Positions 15,006 through 23,727 of a stretch of DNA of 36,269 nucleotides are shown one piece after another; within the stretch, counting starts at the first letter, position 1, and each line of letters starts with the position of its first letter. The DNA comes from Hoskinsella mucinilytica (GTDB lineage Bacteria > Bacillota_I > Bacilli_A > Erysipelotrichales > Erysipelotrichaceae): NCBI RefSeq assembly GCF_045223415.1, contig NZ_JBEQZJ010000039.1:1-36269 (forward strand), in the 5' to 3' direction. The position numbers were made by a program, and so were the translations under genes. The notes under the pieces were generated by a model that had not been told where the DNA came from, ran no database searches, and saw only the letters and a program-made list of their open reading frames with translations.

Positions 15006-15617
15006 ATGAGAAAAACGTATGGTTATGTTCGAGTATCCAGTCAGGATCAAAATGAAGCCAGACAGTATCTGGAACTTCTTGATTTCGGAATCGATAAGAA
15101 ATACATCTATATGGATAAACTGAGTGGAAAGGATTTCAACCGCCCCAGCTATCATAAGCTTGTATATAAAAAATTGAAACCAGGAGATCTCCTTGTCATC
15201 AAGAGCATCGATCGACTAGGGCGAAATTATAATGAAATATTAAACGAGTGGAAATATATCACAAAAGAAAAAAACGTGGACATCAAGATTCTGGATATGC
15301 CTTTGCTGGATACTGATCAAAGCAAAGATCTCATTGGTACTTTAATTGGTGATATCGTCTTGCAGCTTTTATCTTTTGTCGCTGAGAATGAAAGAATCAA
15401 TATTCGTCAACGACAGGCAGAGGGAATCCGTGCCGCAAAATTAAGAGGTGTACATTTTGGAAGACCTAAAATCGATTTTCCTGATGACTTCGGAGAAATT
15501 ATTTATCTTTGGGAAAAAGGAGAATTACAAAGCAAAGAAGCTATTGCATTATCCGGATTAAAGTATTCTACTTTTTATAAAAAAGTAAAGGAATATAAAG
15601 AAACGGTTCAAGACTGA
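15006..15617 (+). CDS. Serine recombinase (resolvase/invertase family)
   Basis: The 203-residue product has a resolvase-type catalytic domain: YGYVRVSSQDQNEARQ with nucleophile Ser11, then LLVIKSIDRLGRNYNEI with Arg69 and Arg72, and the E helix AENERINIRQRQAEGIRAAK leading to GVHFGRPKID. The C-terminal segment (about 165-200; GELQSKEAIALSGLKYSTFYKKVKEY) fits a helix-turn-helix. Length matches small resolvases/invertases rather than large integrases. No transposase, terminal repeats or cargo genes flank it, so it may be a stand-alone chromosomal resolvase or remnant of a mobile element. It is the only strong plus-strand gene, with AGAGGGTG upstream, and a bidirectional terminator at 15629-15664. 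Confidence 0.93.
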   Translation: MRKTYGYVRVSSQDQNEARQYLELLDFGIDKKYIYMDKLSGKDFNRPSYHKLVYKKLKPGDLLVIKSIDRLGRNYNEILNEWKYITKEKNVDIKILDMPLLDTDQSKDLIGTLIGDIVLQLLSFVAENERINIRQRQAEGIRAAKLRGVHFGRPKIDFPDDFGEIIYLWEKGELQSKEAIALSGLKYSTFYKKVKEYKETVQD

Positions 15618-15628
15618 TCCATGACAAA

Positions 15629-15664
15629 AAAAAGATTCAAAACTGAAATGTCTTGAATCTTTTT
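15629..15664. terminator. Bidirectional terminator between recombinase and DUF2207 gene
   Basis: AAAAAGATTCAA (15629-15640) and TTGAATCTTTTT (15653-15664) pair perfectly with a 12-base loop and have A/T tracts on both sides, so it can serve both converging genes. Confidence 0.85.
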
Positions 15665-15667
15665 CTA

Positions 15668-17554
15668 TTACCAGCTACCGCCGCCTCCCCCTCCGAAGCC
15701 GCCGCCAGAGAAACCCCCACCGCCGCCGAAGCCACCGGAGCCAAAGGATCCTCCACCAGATCCACCTTTTGGCTGAGGTACATAGGTTGCTGCTTTTGAT
15801 ATATCATGGAAACAATAATGGAAATGACTCCACCAAAGCATACTAGTAAAGACTCTACCATCATCATAACCTTCATACCAAGATGGATAAGGTATGGCAA
15901 TATCCTCAAATTTTTTGACCCAGGTATCACTTACACCTAACACATAGGCATAAGGCAAGATATCAAAGAATGCATATGGATCGTCTTTTACCAATAGTTC
16001 AATGCGATCCTTTTCACAACTTAAGATAAACTCCTTTAGTCCTAATATTTGTCCTAACCATACATTACCTTGTTTACTGCGCTTATCCATAAACATCATC
16101 ATGATCATCAGCGCAATGCTTGTGAGAAGAGCCAATAAGATCATATACCAGCTTGCGTTGAAGAACCATTGAATGGCTGCATTTGCCATCAAAAAGATGC
16201 CATTGAATATCAAGGTTAATATCGCAGACAAATAAAAGGTAGATTGCTTCATTGCATGATGCTTTCTCATGATAAAGATCCAAGGGATACTGCTTATCAT
16301 CAATAAAGGAATCGGAATTAAAAACGGAATCACTAAGAACATCGTTTCATATTTTGCATATCCGCATGCAATACTTAGCATCATTTGCGGTAACACTAAC
16401 ATACCTAACATAAGAACTTGAATTGCAGTAGATGCACCGATGGATACCCTACGCTCTTTTACTCTAAAATAACTAGATAATTTGTGTTTGGAACGATTCA
16501 ATGCATTGGAAACCTGTTGATTCATCAAATCTTCTTTATCTACCAAATCTTTTTTAGAAAATAAAGCATAAAAGAATTCTTTTTCGTATTCTTTCGCATC
16601 CACAGGCAATGACTTGATCTTTTCCAACTGAAAGCCATCCTTTTGATCATAAATTTTAATATAACCGCCATTTGCCCAAATCAATAGTAGCGATAAGATA
16701 TCCTTGTTATCCGCAAATTGATCAATGACATAGCCGACACCTGCACTATCTAACCCATCAGGCGCTGTGAATTCTACGGTCGTGATGATATCATCATCTT
16801 TACCGAAACGCATAAACAATACGCCACAGATCAATAAAAGTACCAACATTATACCAAGAGTCCATCCATCATAATTTTTAGGAACAGGAAATTGAAAATA
16901 ATCATTTGGTAAATGAACCATAATGGTCACATTTTCATTTGACATCATTGATGTCTTAATCTTTCCAGAAATGACATTTCCATCCACTTCATAGGTAAGA
17001 TTGGTACCATATGCTCCATACTTACCTGTATAGGTATACACTTGTTGAGCATCAAATGCTTTCGGCATTTGAATACGATAAGAAAAGCTTTTAATGGTTG
17101 TATCGAAATCACCGATCAAATTCCAATACAACATCTGGATACCATTCAAATCAAGATCCTTTGTTTGCACATGATAGGAAATCTGATAGCTTTGTTCTCC
17201 AATGACCGTATCATCAGCATCTCCAAGCTTAATCTGAATACCATCATAATTCTGTTCTAAAGAACAAGTCGTACTACAACTGACCGCACTCACAGGAAAA
17301 TAATAAGACTTTTGTTTTGGTGTACCATCCATATCCCATGTTTGTTGATAAGAAGTTGGGATATTGCGATAAAAGCCATGGCGATAATCTGAAAAATCTA
17401 ATTGATAGGTCTCAACGATATCAATACTTCCATCCTCATGGACATTCATTTCTATATGAGCTGAATTAATCACAAATGCTTCTCTTGCCTTGATTGGTGT
17501 GATAATGAGAACAAAGCAACAGAAAAGCATAAGCGTTATCTTCCATTTTTTCAT
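15668..17554 (-). CDS. DUF2207 membrane protein with Gly-rich tail
   Basis: The 628-residue product starts with a signal peptide (MKKWKITLMLFCCFVLIITPIKA) and an external N-terminal domain (about 24-230) beginning EAFVINSAHIEMNVHEDGSIDIVETYQLDF, matching DUF2207. A membrane segment follows near 232-250, then a cytoplasmic part with VEFTAPDGLDSAGVGYVIDQF, and four further membrane segments near 385-490. The last 35 residues are nearly all Gly, Ser and Phe. Its role is unknown. It lies downstream of a LemA gene, a pairing seen widely, suggesting a joint envelope function. A hairpin at 17573-17599 lies between the two genes. DUF2207 proteins typically have this Gly-rich end, so it is not a defect. 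Confidence 0.9.
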   Translation of the reverse strand: MKKWKITLMLFCCFVLIITPIKAREAFVINSAHIEMNVHEDGSIDIVETYQLDFSDYRHGFYRNIPTSYQQTWDMDGTPKQKSYYFPVSAVSCSTTCSLEQNYDGIQIKLGDADDTVIGEQSYQISYHVQTKDLDLNGIQMLYWNLIGDFDTTIKSFSYRIQMPKAFDAQQVYTYTGKYGAYGTNLTYEVDGNVISGKIKTSMMSNENVTIMVHLPNDYFQFPVPKNYDGWTLGIMLVLLLICGVLFMRFGKDDDIITTVEFTAPDGLDSAGVGYVIDQFADNKDILSLLLIWANGGYIKIYDQKDGFQLEKIKSLPVDAKEYEKEFFYALFSKKDLVDKEDLMNQQVSNALNRSKHKLSSYFRVKERRVSIGASTAIQVLMLGMLVLPQMMLSIACGYAKYETMFLVIPFLIPIPLLMISSIPWIFIMRKHHAMKQSTFYLSAILTLIFNGIFLMANAAIQWFFNASWYMILLALLTSIALMIMMMFMDKRSKQGNVWLGQILGLKEFILSCEKDRIELLVKDDPYAFFDILPYAYVLGVSDTWVKKFEDIAIPYPSWYEGYDDGRVFTSMLWWSHFHYCFHDISKAATYVPQPKGGSGGGSFGSGGFGGGGGFSGGGFGGGGGGSW

Positions 17555-17572
17555 TTGCTTACCCTCTCTTTC

Positions 17573-17599
17573 GAAAAAGGAATAGCTAAGCTATTCCTT
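17573..17599 (-). terminator. Hairpin between lemA and the DUF2207 gene
   Basis: AAGGAATAGC (17577-17586) and GCTATTCCTT (17590-17599) are a perfect 10-bp stem with a 3-base loop, followed on the minus strand by TTTTTC. It contains the lemA stop (17598-17600), 19 bases before the DUF2207 ATG: probably a partial terminator reducing expression of the downstream gene. Confidence 0.7.
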
Positions 17600-18155
17600 A
17601 AAATTGGACCTTTACATTTTCTCGTTCAGAAGCATCTTGAACCTCATACAGTGGCTTCTTCGCAAAATGAAAGATGCCTGCAAGCAGATTGCTTGGAAAC
17701 ATTTCTACCAAATTGTTAAACTTCACACATACCGCATTATAGTACTTTCTTGCATTGGCGATTTCACCTTCCATCATCTTCAACTGATTTTGAAGATCCA
17801 TGAAATTTTGATCCGCCTTTAAATCCGGATATTGTTCACTAATCGCATATAAAGGTCCTAACATGGATTGAAAATTCTTTTCTCCTTGAATTTTCTCATC
17901 TAAAGTCTGTGCTTGTACAGCCATATTACGTGCACTGATGACTTTAGTCAATGTCTCGGATTCATGCTTAGCATATCCTTTGATACTTTCGACAAGATTT
18001 GGAATCAAATCATAACGTTTCTTTAGATAAACGTCCATTGTAGAAAAGCCTTCTTCTACTTTGTTCTGTAATTTGATAAATTTGTTATAGGTCGTAATCA
18101 TCCAAATGATGATCAGAACAACAATTACCGCTATTACAATACCTGCAATCTTCAT
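17598..18155 (-). CDS. lemA: LemA family protein
   Basis: The 185-residue protein has one N-terminal membrane segment (IAGIVIAVIVVLIIIWMITTY) and the LemA helical domain: NKFIKLQNKVEEGFSTMDVYLKKRYDLIPNLVESIKGYAKHE, followed by the helix LTKVISARNMA and NARKYYNAVCVKFNNLVEMFPSN. The domain is cytoplasmic or extracellular helical and of unknown biochemical role. It precedes the DUF2207 gene, its usual partner. AAAGGAGAG precedes the ATG. Confidence 0.95.
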   Translation of the reverse strand: MKIAGIVIAVIVVLIIIWMITTYNKFIKLQNKVEEGFSTMDVYLKKRYDLIPNLVESIKGYAKHESETLTKVISARNMAVQAQTLDEKIQGEKNFQSMLGPLYAISEQYPDLKADQNFMDLQNQLKMMEGEIANARKYYNAVCVKFNNLVEMFPSNLLAGIFHFAKKPLYEVQDASERENVKVQF

Positions 18156-18219
18156 ATTATCTCTCTCCTTTGATGAATGTTTTGATTATATCATCATTTA
18201 GCTTCTAACGCAAGAAAGC

Positions 18220-18246
18220 AAAAAAGCAATGATAGACATTGCTTTT
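18220..18246 (-). terminator. Terminator after the aminopeptidase gene
   Basis: AAAAGCAATG (18222-18231) and CATTGCTTTT (18237-18246), loop of 5, followed on the minus strand by T's. It overlaps the stop of the aminopeptidase (18245-18247), ending the ROK-aminopeptidase operon. Confidence 0.8.
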
Positions 18247-19486
18247 AAAATACGAAATTTCCTTCTTTGAATATGGATACCTCTGTTCCATCAACACATT
18301 GTCCGATGACTTCCATATCCTCATTTCCAAACATGAAATCCACATGTGTATAAGATTGATTGACATCATGAGCAAGAAGCTCTTCTTCGCTCATTTCAGT
18401 GCCATGCTCAATATTGGCAGGATATGCGCTTCCTAACGCCAAATGACAGCTTGCATTTTCATCGAATAAAGTATTATAGAATAAAATACCACTTTGAGAA
18501 ATCGGAGATGCAAAAGGAACCAACGCTACTTCTCCTAATCGACAACTTCCTTCATCAAATTCCACTAAGCTCTTCAAAGCTTCTTTCCCTGCTTTGGCAT
18601 CATAATCTACAACCTTACCATCTTCAAAGACAAACCAAAAATCTTTGATCAAGGTTCCATTATAATCTAATGGCTTACTAGCAACAACTTTACCATTCAC
18701 ACCACTTCGATGTGGTGTAGTAAAAATTTCCTCCGTAGGCATGTTTGGATTAAAGCTGATGTTTTTTCCAACGGTAACATCACAACCACCAGCCCAAATA
18801 TGACGATCGACTAATTTCACTTGAAGGTCTGTTCCTAAACTGTTTTTAAAATGAAGCTCTTTTAATTGGTATCCATTCAAAATATCAACTCGTTTTTGGA
18901 AGCTTTCATTTAACTGTGTCCACTCTTCGATTGGATCGTTATTCGGTGTAACGTGAACACAAGATAGAATACGTTCCCATAATTCCTCTACTGCTGCATC
19001 ATCATCTTCAAATTCAGGGAAAACAAGTTTTGCCCATTCTTTGTTTGGAACAGCTACAATACACCATTGTGTTTTATTCGCCATTGTATAATCTTGTGCT
19101 TCCTTATTCGCAGATGCCATCGCCATACTTCGTTTGCTAAGTTTATCCGCAGGAACATCTTTCATTATGCCTGGAATATCACTGACAATATGTAATACGC
19201 ATGCGCCTTCTTTTAAATAATCCAACTTACTGTCAATTTGCCATTTGCGAATATCACAAAGAGTTTCTTCCGTTTGATACAAGAAATCATAACGTGAAGT
19301 ATATTCATCTCTATAATTTACCAATACCTGTTTTGCTCCGTGCTCATAAGCCGATTTCACACAAGCACGTGTCATTTCAACTGCATCAATGCTAGTATTA
19401 ATGATCAATATCTGATCCTTTTGCAGATTCACACCTTTTACAATGGCAAGCTCTGCATATTTTTCTAAACGATTTTGATCTATCAT
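18245..19486 (-). CDS. M29 family metallo-aminopeptidase (AmpS/PepS-like)
   Basis: The 413-residue product matches family M29. The dinuclear metal site is seen: Glu253 (MPTEEIFTTPHR), Glu319 (RLGEVAL), His348 (ASCHLALGSAY) with Tyr355, and His381/Asp383 (THVDFMFG). These enzymes remove N-terminal residues from peptides in the cytoplasm. No signal peptide. Its ATG overlaps the stop of the ROK kinase upstream (ATGA), so translation is coupled. The terminator at 18220-18246 closes the unit. A link between sugar phosphorylation and peptide turnover is not obvious. Confidence 0.93.
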   Translation of the reverse strand: MIDQNRLEKYAELAIVKGVNLQKDQILIINTSIDAVEMTRACVKSAYEHGAKQVLVNYRDEYTSRYDFLYQTEETLCDIRKWQIDSKLDYLKEGACVLHIVSDIPGIMKDVPADKLSKRSMAMASANKEAQDYTMANKTQWCIVAVPNKEWAKLVFPEFEDDDAAVEELWERILSCVHVTPNNDPIEEWTQLNESFQKRVDILNGYQLKELHFKNSLGTDLQVKLVDRHIWAGGCDVTVGKNISFNPNMPTEEIFTTPHRSGVNGKVVASKPLDYNGTLIKDFWFVFEDGKVVDYDAKAGKEALKSLVEFDEGSCRLGEVALVPFASPISQSGILFYNTLFDENASCHLALGSAYPANIEHGTEMSEEELLAHDVNQSYTHVDFMFGNEDMEVIGQCVDGTEVSIFKEGNFVF

Positions 19487-20397
19487 ATATTCTCCTTGTC
19501 TACATAAGATCTAGGTAGCATTGCAGCACCTACAATTCCTGGTTCTTCTAATAAAGCCTCTTTGAATTCCACTGTTTGCATACCTTTATGAATCATTGTT
19601 CTATAGTATGCCTCCATTTTATCGAAGAATACATCTTTTCCTTTCATAACACCGCCACCAACAACAAATACATATGGATCTACCACATGTGCGATAGCAG
19701 AGAACATAACCGCAATATCATATGCAACCTGATCACAAAGTGCGATTGCTTTTTCATCACCTTTTCTAGCTAGATCGAATACATCTCCAGCATGTTGAAT
19801 TGCATCATCACCAAAGATTTCTTTTCCTTTTCTAGTAATCGCAGTTCCACTTGCTTCATTTTCTACAGCTCCGACATTTAAATAGTTTACCTTTTCACGG
19901 TTTCTATCAATGATGATGTTTGCTACCTCACCAGCATGACCGTTTTTACCTGCAACTACACGCTCATTTACGATCAAAGCACCACCAATACCTGTGGAAA
20001 TTGTCACATAGTACACGATAGGAAGACCTTTACCTGCTCCTAGCATCGCTTCTCCCATACCTGCCACATTGACATCGTTATCCACAAAAGTTGGAATATG
20101 GAAATGATCTGATATCGTTTTTGCGATTGGGAATCCTTCGAACCCAGGCAAATTTGTCGCAAGTACCATTTTTCCTTCTACTGTATCCACTGGTCCGGGA
20201 ACGCCCATACCAATACCTTCACATTCTTGATAGCCGTCGATACTTTCAATCAATTTAATGATTTTATCTACAACGTGTTGTACGCCTTTGCCTACTTCCG
20301 TTGGTTCTTTCACGATTTGAAGAATGTTACCATTCTCATCTACTTTAGCCACACGAACGTTTGTACCACCTAAATCTACGCCGATATACGTTTTCAT
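19483..20397 (-). CDS. ROK family sugar kinase without zinc-site cysteines
   Basis: The 304-residue product is a ROK kinase: ATP motif GVDLGGTNVRV at the start (residues 6-16), sugar-binding and catalytic region VPTFVDNDVNVAG with Asp108 as likely base, GHAGEVANI (His154, Glu157), and C-terminal VFVVGGGVMKGK. Most family members have a zinc site with CxCGxxGC just after the GHAGE region; here that stretch reads REKVNYLNVGAVENEASG with no cysteine. The enzyme probably phosphorylates glucose or another hexose, but the missing metal site makes the substrate uncertain. AGGAGG precedes the ATG. A promoter-like palindromic region lies at 20501-20526. Confidence 0.93.
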   Translation of the reverse strand: MKTYIGVDLGGTNVRVAKVDENGNILQIVKEPTEVGKGVQHVVDKIIKLIESIDGYQECEGIGMGVPGPVDTVEGKMVLATNLPGFEGFPIAKTISDHFHIPTFVDNDVNVAGMGEAMLGAGKGLPIVYYVTISTGIGGALIVNERVVAGKNGHAGEVANIIIDRNREKVNYLNVGAVENEASGTAITRKGKEIFGDDAIQHAGDVFDLARKGDEKAIALCDQVAYDIAVMFSAIAHVVDPYVFVVGGGVMKGKDVFFDKMEAYYRTMIHKGMQTVEFKEALLEEPGIVGAAMLPRSYVDKENI

Positions 20398-20500
20398 AAA
20401 AAAACTCCTCCTTTTACATCATTGATAGTATTATTTTATCACTTTTGAATACGTTTTCCTATATCCTTTGAGAAAATTCTTCAATTACTTTCTCTTTCTT

Positions 20501-20526
20501 ACCGTCATTATAACAATTGTTACGGT
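20501..20526 (-). promoter_or_regulatory. Possible promoter/operator of the ROK operon
   Basis: A perfect palindrome TAACAATTGTTA (20511-20522) sits within arms ACCGT (20501-20505) and ACGGT (20522-20526). TATAAT on the minus strand (20512-20507) may be the -10. Regulator unknown; the -35 is poor. Possibly chance in AT-rich DNA. Confidence 0.35.
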
Positions 20527-20542
20527 TTCTATCATATTGCAG

Positions 20543-20564
20543 AAAAAAAGCACGCATTGTGCTT
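20543..20564 (-). terminator. Terminator of the gene at 20563-21135
   Basis: AAGCAC (20548-20553) and GTGCTT (20559-20564) with loop of 5, followed on the minus strand by seven T; overlaps the stop codon. Confidence 0.75.
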
Positions 20565-21135
20565 ATGATACAAAGGTAAAATCAACGGTATATTGTAAAG
20601 AACCATCTACTGGATATTCCCATGATTCTTTGATGGTATAACTTTGTGTGGTATCCGGATAATCCACCATCTGTTGTTTTGCATAGGCTTCCGCTTCTGC
20701 ATAAGTCATGAAAACCATTCCACTGTTACCGATATATTGATGATTTGTTCGCACCACGATTTCTTCTTCTGGTTCTGTGATGATCTGTTTGGTTACCACT
20801 TTATGTTCTTGTCGTTCATTTTCTTTATGTTGTGTGGTTGTCGTTGCTTGTTTTTTATCTTGTGATATTTTTGTATCAGAAGTATCTTTTGATGGTTGTT
20901 GCTTGGCTATTTGCATTGGCTGATAAGCAACTTCACCTGAAATACCGTTATCTTCTTGTTGTTCATTTTCGAAATCAAATTGCGTCAATTTATCAAGAGC
21001 CGGTATCGAGGAATCTAAAGCGGCGAAACCTGAGGGAGTCATTGATGCAGAGGGTTTTGTATAAAAATAGCCTCCGATAAACATTAAGGCGATTGCGCCC
21101 CATCGCAAACAGATTGAAATCTTTTTTTCTTTCAT
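20563..21135 (-). CDS. Membrane-anchored extracellular protein, unknown function
   Basis: The 190-residue product has one hydrophobic segment (about 9-25, LRWGAIALMFIGGYFYT) and then an extracellular part: a 50-residue low-complexity linker rich in Gln, Thr, Lys and Glu (about 78-127) and a C-terminal region of about 55 residues (GMVFMTYAEAEAYAKQQMVDYP, then YTIKESWEYPVDGSLQYTVDFTFVS) that may form a small domain. No Cys in the exported part, so no disulphides. I do not recognise the family. AAGGAGG precedes the ATG. It lies alone between pyk and the ROK operon, with its own terminator; the gap of 135 bases before it contains the pyk terminator. Confidence 0.8.
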   Translation of the reverse strand: MKEKKISICLRWGAIALMFIGGYFYTKPSASMTPSGFAALDSSIPALDKLTQFDFENEQQEDNGISGEVAYQPMQIAKQQPSKDTSDTKISQDKKQATTTTQHKENERQEHKVVTKQIITEPEEEIVVRTNHQYIGNSGMVFMTYAEAEAYAKQQMVDYPDTTQSYTIKESWEYPVDGSLQYTVDFTFVS

Positions 21136-21233
21136 ACAGCACCTCCTTGTTTTTAGTGTAACATGATTGTTTCTATCCTGTCTATCCTTCGATCAAAAAT
21201 TAGATTTTTTCAAAATTCCTATTAAAATTGAAC

Positions 21234-21263
21234 AAAAAAAGCACAGTATTTAAACCATGCTTT
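21234..21263 (-). terminator. pyk terminator
   Basis: AAAGCA (21238-21243) and TGCTTT (21258-21263) with additional weaker pairs inside; on the minus strand a seven-T run follows. Placed 8 bases after the pyk stop. Confidence 0.75.
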
Positions 21264-21270
21264 CAGATTT

Positions 21271-22692
21271 TTATTTTACTTCAATGATTTTCATAGTATT
21301 GGTTGCGCCACATCCAACTGGATATCCAGCTACGATGATGATCGTTTCACCAACTTTGATTCCCATTTCTTTTGCAATTGCACGTGCTAATTCACATTCA
21401 TTATTCTGGTTGTTTGCTACTTCAGATAACACCGTTGTAACACCCCAGTTTGCAGCTAATGAACGCTGTGTTTTTTCATCAAACGTTACAGCGATGATTG
21501 GTGCTTCCGGACGGAATTTAGAAATTCTTCTAGCTGTTGTTCCGCTCTGTGTAAAGGCGATAACAGCTGCTACATCCAATGCCATTGCTGTATCGGCTAC
21601 AGAAATCGCAATTGCATCATTCTTAGTTCTCTGACTTGTTTTGATAGAGTTTTTCAATCTTTCTCTGTATGGAATTTCTGGTTCCATTGCTTTTGCAATC
21701 TTATCCATAGTCTGAACAGCTTCTACTGGATAAAGACCTGCAGCGGATTCCCCAGAAAGCATGATAGCATCTGTTCCATCAAGGATCGCATTGGCAACAT
21801 CACTTGCCTCTGCACGTGTTGGTCTAGGATTTCCTTGCATACTTTCCAACATGTGAGTAGCAGTTACTACTGGTTTCCCTAATGCATTGGCTGTCTTGAT
21901 GATCTTTTTCTGATAGATCGGTACCAATTCTAATGATACATCTACACCTAAGTCTCCTCTGGCAACCATAACACCATCTGCAACTTCTAAGATAGATTCT
22001 AGATTATCGAAACCTTCCTGATTTTCAATCTTTGGAATGATTTGAATATCTTCTTTTCCTTCTTCTTTTAAGATCTTGCGAATAGCAAGAACATCATCTT
22101 TTCTTCTTGTGAAAGAAGCAGCGATATAATCTACACCCATTTTACAACCGAAACGAATATCAGCTTCATCCTTTTCGGAAATAAATGGCATGCTTAGCTT
22201 AACGCCAGGTAAATTACATCCTTTTTTACTTTTTAATGTATGAGGGTTTTCAATACGACAAGTAAGCTCTCCCTCTTTTTTATCAATTACTGTCAAACGA
22301 CATTTTCCATCATCAATCAAAATCGTTCCATCAACATCTAGATCATCAAAGATTTCAGGACATTGAATATGAAATTTTTCGTGTGTTCCTAATATTTTTT
22401 CACGAACGATGGTTACGATATCACCCTTCTCATAGGTTTCCTGACCGTTTGCGAAATCTCCCAAACGAACTTCTGGACCTTTGGTATCAAGCAAAATAGC
22501 AACATTTTTTCCTGTTTCCTTTACTACTTCACGAACTGTCTTGATACGGTTTCCATGTTCCTCATAATCACCATGAGAAAAGTTCAAACGGATGATGTTC
22601 ATACCGTTTTCTACCAATTTGGTCATCATTTCCTTGTTTTCACTGGCAGGACCAATGGTACAGATAATTTTTGTCTTTCTGTTTACTAGCAT
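21271..22692 (-). CDS. pyk: Pyruvate kinase
   Basis: The 473-residue product is a complete pyruvate kinase: start RKTKIICTIGPASENKE, NIIRLNFSHG, active-site IPKIENQEG and VMVARGDLGVDV, then KPVVTATHMLES. It ends at the C domain (IIVAGYPVGCGATNTMKIIEV), so it lacks the extra PEP-utiliser-like domain found at the C-terminus of Bacillus subtilis Pyk. It converts PEP and ADP to pyruvate and ATP. It follows pfkA by 48 bases with no obvious terminator, so the two glycolytic genes form an operon. Confidence 0.98.
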   Translation of the reverse strand: MLVNRKTKIICTIGPASENKEMMTKLVENGMNIIRLNFSHGDYEEHGNRIKTVREVVKETGKNVAILLDTKGPEVRLGDFANGQETYEKGDIVTIVREKILGTHEKFHIQCPEIFDDLDVDGTILIDDGKCRLTVIDKKEGELTCRIENPHTLKSKKGCNLPGVKLSMPFISEKDEADIRFGCKMGVDYIAASFTRRKDDVLAIRKILKEEGKEDIQIIPKIENQEGFDNLESILEVADGVMVARGDLGVDVSLELVPIYQKKIIKTANALGKPVVTATHMLESMQGNPRPTRAEASDVANAILDGTDAIMLSGESAAGLYPVEAVQTMDKIAKAMEPEIPYRERLKNSIKTSQRTKNDAIAISVADTAMALDVAAVIAFTQSGTTARRISKFRPEAPIIAVTFDEKTQRSLAANWGVTTVLSEVANNQNNECELARAIAKEMGIKVGETIIIVAGYPVGCGATNTMKIIEVK

Positions 22693-22740
22693 TTTTTCTA
22701 ATTTCCTTTCCTAATTAACCTACGTCGTTTGTCTGACAGA

Positions 22741-23703
22741 TTATACCAGTCGATCAAACAGGTTGAGTAGACGCTTACGGGATTCCCTAGGCATACTCAA
22801 AGCTTCTTCGATCGGTACAGCTATGATCTGGTTGTCTTTGATACTGACACATTGACCTCCTATGCCCTGCATCAGTAAATCAACGGCTTTTTCACCCATG
22901 CGGCTTGCTAACACTCGATCTGTTGGTGTCGGTGATCCACCACGTTGAACGTGGCCTAAAACCGTGGCTCTACCAGAAAATCCAGTATTCAAGCTAACCT
23001 TTTTCGCAAACTGGTGTACATCCGTAATTTTTTCTGAAATCACAACGATGGCATGACGTTTTTTCTTAATCAAATCAAAGTCACGCAATCTTTCCAACAC
23101 TTCGCCTTCCTCAAAGCCAGTGGAAGAAGTAATCACGATTTCAGCACCGCAAGCGATTCCTGACCAAATAGCCAAATCACCACAGCGGTTTCCCATCACT
23201 TCAACGATAGAACATCGATGATGGGAGCTAGAAGTATCTCTCAGTTTGTCGACTGCTTCTACAATCGTGGTTAAAGCAGTATCAAAACCAATTGTAAAAT
23301 CAGTACATGTGATATCGTTGTCAATGGTGCCTGGTAAACCTATACAGTTGATACCCATTTCTGTCAACGCAAGTGCTCCTCGATAGGAACCATCTCCACC
23401 GATAACAACAACTGCCTCGATCCCACGTTTTTTCAGTTGGGCAACTGCTTTTTTCCGTACCTCAAGATCCTTGAACTCAGGAAGTCGAGCAGAACCAAGA
23501 ACCGTACCACCACGGTCAATGATTTCTCCAACGGAGGCTTTCGTTAAAGGTTCGATATAGCCTTCAACCATTCCCTTGTATCCATCATAGATACCGAATA
23601 CTTCGATTCCACTGTTCAATGCAACCCTTGTGACGGCACGGATGGCAGCATTCATTCCTGGTGCATCTCCACCAGATGTCAGAATACCAATACGTTTTAC
23701 CAT
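22741..23703 (-). CDS. pfkA: ATP-dependent 6-phosphofructokinase
   Basis: The 320-residue product is a bacterial PfkA of typical length: ILTSGGDAPGMNAAIR, IGGDGSYRGA (GGDGS, residues 102-106; the ATP-type, not the PPi-type GGDDT), PGTIDNDI with catalytic Asp128, GRATVLGHVQRGG. It phosphorylates fructose-6-phosphate. The start is the ATG at 23703 with GGAGG 7 bases upstream; the longer frame to 23781 covers promoter-like DNA. First gene of pfkA-pyk; dnaI lies upstream without a strong terminator, so read-through from the polA operon is possible. Confidence 0.98.
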   Translation of the reverse strand: MVKRIGILTSGGDAPGMNAAIRAVTRVALNSGIEVFGIYDGYKGMVEGYIEPLTKASVGEIIDRGGTVLGSARLPEFKDLEVRKKAVAQLKKRGIEAVVVIGGDGSYRGALALTEMGINCIGLPGTIDNDITCTDFTIGFDTALTTIVEAVDKLRDTSSSHHRCSIVEVMGNRCGDLAIWSGIACGAEIVITSSTGFEEGEVLERLRDFDLIKKKRHAIVVISEKITDVHQFAKKVSLNTGFSGRATVLGHVQRGGSPTPTDRVLASRMGEKAVDLLMQGIGGQCVSIKDNQIIAVPIEEALSMPRESRKRLLNLFDRLV

Positions 23704-23727
23704 AAAAATTCCTCCATTCACTTCATT

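Noticed and set aside
15668..15775. GC-rich glycine repeat as a possible inserted element or CRISPR-like repeat
   Set aside because: It encodes the normal Gly-rich C-terminus of DUF2207 proteins; units are irregular.
15637..15930. Minus-strand frame of 97 residues in the DUF2207 Gly-rich tail
   Set aside because: Off-frame reading of the Gly-rich repeat; the DUF2207 frame is clearly the real one.
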